Source: UBA7887 sp964408735 (GTDB taxonomy: Bacteria; Pseudomonadota; Alphaproteobacteria; UBA7887). From it: a DNA stretch of 64,000 nucleotides. Below the pieces are notes generated by a model, which worked only from the letters and a program-made list of their open reading frames with translations, did no database searches and had not been told where the DNA came from. Positions 59,712 to 64,000 of this stretch are shown here, piece after piece. The translations under genes were made by a program, and so were the position numbers. The stretch spans positions 1 through 64,000 of the forward strand of contig CAYPAX010000002.1 in assembly GCA_964408735.1 (NCBI GenBank), read 5' to 3'. Positions within the stretch are counted from its first letter, which is position 1. Each line of letters starts with the position of its first letter.

Positions 59712-60017
59712 ATGTCCGTATACATGATTGCCCATGCCACCGTGAACGATCCGGAAGCCTACAAGCCCTATCTCGAGGCAGCGCCCGCCTTCGTGAAGAA
59801 GTATGGCGGCGAGTACCTGGTGCGTGGCGGCAAGGTCTTGGCGCAGCGCGGCGAGTGGGATCCGAAGCGCCTGCTGATTTTCCGCTTTCCCAGCCACCAG
59901 GCGATCGAGGATTTCATGGCCGATCCCGACTACCAGCCCTGGAAGGCGCTGCGCGAGCGCGTGACCACGCCGCACAGCATGCTGATCATCGAAGGCGTCA
60001 AGGACGGCGAGGTATAG
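59712..60017 (+). CDS. DUF1330 family protein
   Basis: 101 residues with the DUF1330 dimeric alpha/beta-barrel pattern: YMIAHATVNDPEAYKPYLEA, GGEYLVRGGK, LIFRFPSHQAIEDFMADPDYQPW. Function unknown, often near redox or degradation genes. It starts 21 bp after the SDR gene with GGGAGAGAG upstream and lies 5 bp before the GST gene. Confidence 0.9.
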   Translation: MSVYMIAHATVNDPEAYKPYLEAAPAFVKKYGGEYLVRGGKVLAQRGEWDPKRLLIFRFPSHQAIEDFMADPDYQPWKALRERVTTPHSMLIIEGVKDGEV

Positions 60018-60022
60018 GCGCC

Positions 60023-60745
60023 ATGATAGATCTGCATTACTGGCCGACGCCGAACGGCAAGAAGGTCACCATCCTGCTCGAGGAATGCGGCATGCCGTAC
60101 AACATCGTGCCCTGCCATATCGGCCGCGGCGACCAGTTTGAGGACGCGTTCCTGGCGATCTCGCCGAACAACCGCATGCCGGCCATGGTCGACCACGAGC
60201 CGGCGGACGGCGGCGAGCCGATCGCCCTGTTCGAGTCCGCCGCCATCATGATGTACATCGCCGAGAAGGCGGGGAAGTTCTATCCGCAAGGCTTGCGCGC
60301 ACGCTACGAGGTCGATCAGTGGCTGATGTGGCAGATGGCGAACCAGGGCCCGAAGACCGGCGAGCGCGGCCACTTCAATCGCCTCGGCGAGGACTATGGC
60401 GACCAGACCTACGCCCTGACCCGCTTCACCAACGAGGTCAACCGGCTTTATGGCGTGCTAAACATTCGCCTCTACGACCGGCCCTACATCGCCGGTGACG
60501 AATACACCATCGCCGACATGATCTGCTACCCCTGGACCGTGGCCTGGAAGATGCAGGACCAGGACCTCGACGAGTTCAAATATTTCAAACGCTGGTGGGA
60601 GGAGATGTCGGCACGGCCCGCCGTGCAGCGCGGCCTCGCCGTGGGCAAGGACATGGGCGAAGACCCGGCAACCCTGTCCGACGAGGAGAAAGCCCGCCGC
60701 CGCGCCCTGATGTACAACCAGCGCGCTCGCCCGGCGCCTGTGTAG
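60023..60745 (+). CDS. Glutathione S-transferase family protein
   Basis: 240 residues from ATG 60023 (MIDLHYWPTPNGKKVTILLE). A thioredoxin-like N-terminal domain (about 1-85, with the cis-Pro region NNRMPAMVDHEP and the ALFESAAIMMYIAEK helix) is followed by an all-helical C-terminal domain (IAGDEYTIADMICYPW). The pattern resembles the YghU/Ure2p-like nu class, with the TPNGKK active-site region. Third gene of the SDR-DUF1330-GST unit; probably detoxification or peroxide reduction. Confidence 0.9.
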   Translation: MIDLHYWPTPNGKKVTILLEECGMPYNIVPCHIGRGDQFEDAFLAISPNNRMPAMVDHEPADGGEPIALFESAAIMMYIAEKAGKFYPQGLRARYEVDQWLMWQMANQGPKTGERGHFNRLGEDYGDQTYALTRFTNEVNRLYGVLNIRLYDRPYIAGDEYTIADMICYPWTVAWKMQDQDLDEFKYFKRWWEEMSARPAVQRGLAVGKDMGEDPATLSDEEKARRRALMYNQRARPAPV

Positions 60746-60748
60746 GCC

Positions 60749-62203
60749 CTACTCGGCGGCCGTCGACAGGCCGGCGTTGGCTTCCACGCTGGGCGAAAGG
60801 TAGGCGCCCTGGCGCAGCAGCTCGCGCTGTACCAGACGCGCATCCAGAGCCCGCGGCGCAATGCCCGCGTTCGCCGCCAAAGCCGCCGCGGTGCCTGCCG
60901 CCTGGCCCGTGAGCCAGCATTGCGGCACCTCGCGCAGGAAGGAGTGCGAGCTGGCATCGCAGGCGATATGGCGGCCGGCGCCGAGCACCCCTTCCAGCCC
61001 TTGCGGCAGCAGCGAGCCGTAGGGCACCGAGATATTGGGGAACTTCGGCGACAGCGAGGTCGAGACGCCGATCTCGTCGTCCCACACCTTGCCTTCGTCC
61101 CATTGCGCGCGGGTGACCTTGGCATCGCTCGCCAGGCGCCGGCTGTGGCGCACGCCGACCTGCGGTGCGCCGAGCATGAGGAAGGCGCCTTCGAAGCCCG
61201 GCGCGTGGCTCCGGTAGAAATCGACATGGGCGACCGTGAGGGCGCGCGAGCGCAGCTCCACTTCCGTCAGGTCGTCCACGTCCACCGCCGAATAGCCCGT
61301 CAGCCGCGGCCCCATGAACAGGGCGACATCGTTGCGCCAGCCCGGGAAAGGCTTCTCGAACGAGCCCACGCTGTCGCGCCCGCGCGCCATCATGTCCTTG
61401 AAGCCCTGGGGGTCGTCGGCACGGAAGGCGAGCCAGCGCTCGATATCGACGCCGCCGACCAGGAAGGCGGTGTTGACGCAATGGTGGATGTCGCCCTCGT
61501 CGATATCGGATTCGAGCGGCGCGCCGGCGCGCGCCAGCAGATCCGCATCGCCCGTGGTATCGACAACCACCTTGGCCAGGACCGCCTGGCGGCCGGCCTT
61601 GCTCTCGAAGATGGCGCCGCGCATGACGCCGTCCTCGACAATCGGTTCTGTGGCCCAGGCGTGCAGCACGAGATCGACCTTCTGCTCCTGCACCATGGTC
61701 ATCGAGAGGGTCTTGAGCGCTTCCGGATCGACGGTCGGCGACCAGGTGACGATGCCGTGATAGGCGGCGGTGCGCTGCGTCCAATAGGCCGCCGTGGCGG
61801 CATCGCGCGAGCCCCAATCGGCGCGCGGCGGGCCTTGCAGGGCGTCTGCCGGCAGCCGGTCCATGAGGTCGTGCGCGAGGCCGCGGATGACCTGCTGGCC
61901 GTTCCAGTCGGTCATGCGGTCGATCCAGATCACCAGGCCGCCCGTGGACAGCCCGCCCAGGTGGTTGTAGCGCTCGACCAGCATGACATCGGCGCCGCTG
62001 CGCCCGGCCGCGATGGCCGCCGCGGTGCCGGCTGGCCCGCCGCCGACCACCAGCACGTCGGTCTCGGCGAATACAGGGGTTTCGCGAGCGGCTTCGGCGA
62101 TCGTGCGCCCCGTCGCCGGGCGCCTGGCCCGCTTCTCGCCGCCGTCGAAAAGCTCGATGCCTTGCTGGCCGCCGATGCTGTTGGTCAGGTTTTCGCCGGA
62201 CAT
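60749..62203 (-). CDS. FAD-dependent oxidoreductase (FAD_oxidored family)
   Basis: 484 residues. FAD Rossmann motif VVGGGPAGTAAAIAAGR (about 52-68), followed by ERYNHLGGLSTGGLVIW and DTTGDADLLARAGAP, typical of PF12831-type flavoproteins. The C-terminal part includes GVLGAGRHIACDASSHSF and TGQAAGTAAALAA, the second FAD contact. The first 40 residues are less conserved. Substrate unknown. It ends 3 bp from the convergent GST gene. It may be co-transcribed with the hydrolase gene upstream (49-bp gap). Confidence 0.87.
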   Translation of the reverse strand: MSGENLTNSIGGQQGIELFDGGEKRARRPATGRTIAEAARETPVFAETDVLVVGGGPAGTAAAIAAGRSGADVMLVERYNHLGGLSTGGLVIWIDRMTDWNGQQVIRGLAHDLMDRLPADALQGPPRADWGSRDAATAAYWTQRTAAYHGIVTWSPTVDPEALKTLSMTMVQEQKVDLVLHAWATEPIVEDGVMRGAIFESKAGRQAVLAKVVVDTTGDADLLARAGAPLESDIDEGDIHHCVNTAFLVGGVDIERWLAFRADDPQGFKDMMARGRDSVGSFEKPFPGWRNDVALFMGPRLTGYSAVDVDDLTEVELRSRALTVAHVDFYRSHAPGFEGAFLMLGAPQVGVRHSRRLASDAKVTRAQWDEGKVWDDEIGVSTSLSPKFPNISVPYGSLLPQGLEGVLGAGRHIACDASSHSFLREVPQCWLTGQAAGTAAALAANAGIAPRALDARLVQRELLRQGAYLSPSVEANAGLSTAAE

Positions 62204-62252
62204 ATCACCCTCCTGTCATGTCAGCTTTATATACGCCGAAGGCGTCGCCGCG

Positions 62253-63362
62253 TCACCTTTGCAGGAAATCGAGCAGCAGTGCCGTGACAGCCTGCGGCTG
62301 CTCCTGCTGCACCCAATGGCCGGCGCCATCGACCAGATGGCAGCCGCGCATGTCCGTACAGACGCTCTGCGGCATGCGCTCGAAATCGCCCGGTTTCTGG
62401 TACGTGCCCCAGTCGCTCTTGCCGGCGATGAACAGGCTGGGTACGTCGATGCTGCGCCCGGCAAAGAGCCGCAGCTCGGCCGAGTGCTCGGGCGAGGTGG
62501 CGCAGCGGTAGAACTGCAGTCCGCCCTGGAAGCCGTTGCGGGCGTATTCTCCGGCATAGACCGCGAGCTCGTCGTCGGGCAGCCAGGCGCAGGCGGTGCT
62601 TGGCATGTGCGGCGCCACGGTTTCGGCCATGTTCCGGTCGAGATCCATGATGTAGTAGGTCGGCATCTTGGCCAGCTCCGTGGCCGTCCAGCCGCTCAGG
62701 GGATAAGGCGTGTTCTCCGCCCAGTCGGCGCTCTTGTGGTGGTAGTAGGCGCGCAGGAAGTCGTGGATTCCTTGCGGGCAGGCGCACATGTCGTCATTGG
62801 CCGGGCGCGTCGAATAGTACCACTGGTAATGTTTGCGCGGGCGTTCCAGCGCCGCCATGTCGGCGTGCACGTCGGGCCCCGTGCGTGGCGCCCAGGAGGG
62901 CGGTCCGCCAAACGGCGCGCTCATCAGGGCGACCTTGGCGAACACGTCGGGCCGTGCCACCGCGCACCAGGCCGAGACCGGCGAGCCGAAGTCGTGGCCG
63001 ATAAGCCCGTCCACATGATCGCGACCCAACGCCGTGACCAGCGCCAAGGCATCGCGCACCACGTTGAGCATGCGGAACGGCACGAGATCGGTGTCGTAGT
63101 CCGCGCTCCAGCCCGTGGTGCGGCCATAGCCGCGTTGGTCGGGTGCGACTACGTAGTATCCGGCGTCCGCCAGCGCCGGCATCACCTTGCGCCAGCTATA
63201 GGCGATCTCCGGGAAGCCGTGCAGCAGCAGCAGGCACGGCCGGCCGGGCGCGTCGTCGCCGGCCTCCAGGATATGCATGTCGAGGCCGTTGACGCCGCGC
63301 ACCATGCGCGAGCGGATGCCGGCGGGCAGGGGTAGCGGGGCGAGGTCGGCTGTGTCGCTCAT
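62253..63362 (-). CDS. Epoxide hydrolase-like alpha/beta hydrolase
   Basis: 369 residues. HGFPE oxyanion motif in LLLLHGFPEIAYSW (about 46-60), the nucleophile Asp in IGHDFGSPVSAW (about 123), cap-domain tyrosines (HYQWYYSTRPAN) and the catalytic His in LVDGAGHWVQQEQP (about 351). This fits epoxide hydrolases; haloalkane dehalogenases and fluoroacetate dehalogenases share the fold. Located upstream of the FAD oxidoreductase on the same strand. Confidence 0.88.
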   Translation of the reverse strand: MSDTADLAPLPLPAGIRSRMVRGVNGLDMHILEAGDDAPGRPCLLLLHGFPEIAYSWRKVMPALADAGYYVVAPDQRGYGRTTGWSADYDTDLVPFRMLNVVRDALALVTALGRDHVDGLIGHDFGSPVSAWCAVARPDVFAKVALMSAPFGGPPSWAPRTGPDVHADMAALERPRKHYQWYYSTRPANDDMCACPQGIHDFLRAYYHHKSADWAENTPYPLSGWTATELAKMPTYYIMDLDRNMAETVAPHMPSTACAWLPDDELAVYAGEYARNGFQGGLQFYRCATSPEHSAELRLFAGRSIDVPSLFIAGKSDWGTYQKPGDFERMPQSVCTDMRGCHLVDGAGHWVQQEQPQAVTALLLDFLQR

Positions 63363-63455
63363 GAAACTCTCCTTATCTCATCACCTTAGAGCGCGCCGCC
63401 CCGCATTGCGCAAGCCCCTGGCAAGCCGTACCATTCCACCAGGGAGGGGTGCGGC

Positions 63456-64000
63456 GTGAGCGAGGACGGCGGACAAGAAGGCACCACCGAGCGCGTCGCG
63501 GCGATCCTGGCGGCGGATGCCGTGGGCTATTCGCGCCTCATGGCCGACGACGAGAAGGCGACGATCGCGGCGCTGGATCGCGCGCGGGCGGTGTTCACAG
63601 AACACATAGAGGCCAACCGTGGCCGGGTGGTGGACACGGCGGGCGACAGTGTGCTGGCGGTGTTCCAGACCACAGGCGGCGCTGTGCGGGCTTCGGTGGC
63701 AATCCAGGAAGGCCTGGCGGCGCTGGGCGAGGGTGTGCCCGAGCCGCGGCAAATGCTGTTCCGCATCGGCATCCACCTCGGCGATATTCATGAGAAGGCG
63801 GATGGCACCATCTACGGCGATGGCGTCAATGTGGCGGCGCGGCTGGAGGCGCTGAGCCAGCCAGGGGGGATAACGGTTTCCGACTCAGTGCATGGCAGCA
63901 TCCGCGACCGGCTTGACGTAAGCTTCGAGTTCCTGGGCGAGCACGAAGGCAAGAACCTCCGAGCGCCTGTGAAGGCGTATCGTGTGTTGCCAGAGGGCGT
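63456..64000 (+). CDS. Class III adenylate/guanylate cyclase (5' part, runs off window)
   Basis: Open from GTG 63456, with AGGGAGGGG just upstream, to the end of the window (181 codons seen). The visible part is a full cyclase domain: metal Asp in LAADAVGYSRLM and in TAGDSVLAVF, and Asn/Arg in GDGVNVAARLEAL. It then reaches the usual linker (KNLRAPVKAYRVLPEG). By its close match to the other two cyclases here it probably continues into a membrane helix and TolB/FlgO-like or TPR parts beyond the edge. Incomplete at the 3' end. Confidence 0.88.
   Translation, partial: MSEDGGQEGTTERVAAILAADAVGYSRLMADDEKATIAALDRARAVFTEHIEANRGRVVDTAGDSVLAVFQTTGGAVRASVAIQEGLAALGEGVPEPRQMLFRIGIHLGDIHEKADGTIYGDGVNVAARLEALSQPGGITVSDSVHGSIRDRLDVSFEFLGEHEGKNLRAPVKAYRVLPEG

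Overview
The window is GC-rich, densely coded chromosomal DNA from an alphaproteobacterium, most like the Rhodospirillales and related orders. Several things point that way: the block xre-metK-trmB-rimP-nusA-ylxR-infB-rbfA-truB-rpsO-pnp; the block rpsT-dnaA-dnaN-recF-gyrB; a Fur-family regulator of the Irr type with a typical Irr (ICE) operator; HisZ (the short HisG partner); GANTC sites near dnaA; and many class III nucleotide cyclase/TPR proteins. No phage, plasmid, CRISPR array, tRNA or rRNA was seen. Taxonomy is inferred from gene content only.

Layout: 0.4-2.9 kb, PraR-like regulator, metK with a hairpin-rich leader, trmB. 2.8-12.2 kb, the transcription/translation operon rimP to rpsO and then pnp. 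12.2-14.5 kb, TetR regulator divergent from a nitronate-monooxygenase-like flavoprotein with an extra C-terminal cysteine cluster. 14.5-17.5 kb, irr, an ICE box, rubrerythrin, a GlpC/HdrD-like Fe-S protein and a DUF3501 protein: an iron/peroxide module. 17.5-21.8 kb, a 1445-residue adenylate/guanylate cyclase with three tandem copies of a TolB/FlgO-like plus TPR module. 21.8-24.5 kb, SH3 protein, D-2-hydroxyacid dehydrogenase, a 266-bp fold-back element and a DUF2059 protein. 24.5-30.7 kb on the minus strand, a tightly packed series ubiE-ubiB-coaBC-dut-cysK-moeB-dsrE. 30.8-41.8 kb on the plus strand, mutM, a small exported protein, enoyl-CoA hydratase, rpsT, a 456-bp gap that may include an origin or dnaA control region, dnaA-dnaN-recF-gyrB and a class A penicillin-binding protein.

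41.8-47.8 kb carries an acyl-CoA carboxyltransferase, a sodium:solute symporter with two small membrane/TPR companions, and a secreted serine beta-lactamase-like hydrolase of different base composition. 47.9-53.2 kb on the minus strand is serC-serA-hisZ-purA with a good promoter before serC. 53.3-64 kb mixes OsmC, EthD, a second cyclase/TPR protein, the coupled genes glmM-thiD-kappa-GST-like, an SDR/DUF1330/GST group, an FAD oxidoreductase, an epoxide-hydrolase-like enzyme, and the 5' part of a third cyclase that runs off the window.

Most of the window is housekeeping. The parts most worth a second look are the triple-module cyclase and its two relatives, the Irr-controlled rubrerythrin/Fe-S/DUF3501 module, the fold-back element at 23.4-23.6 kb, the metK and rimP leader structures, and the Fe-S-type cysteine tail on the nitronate-monooxygenase-like protein.
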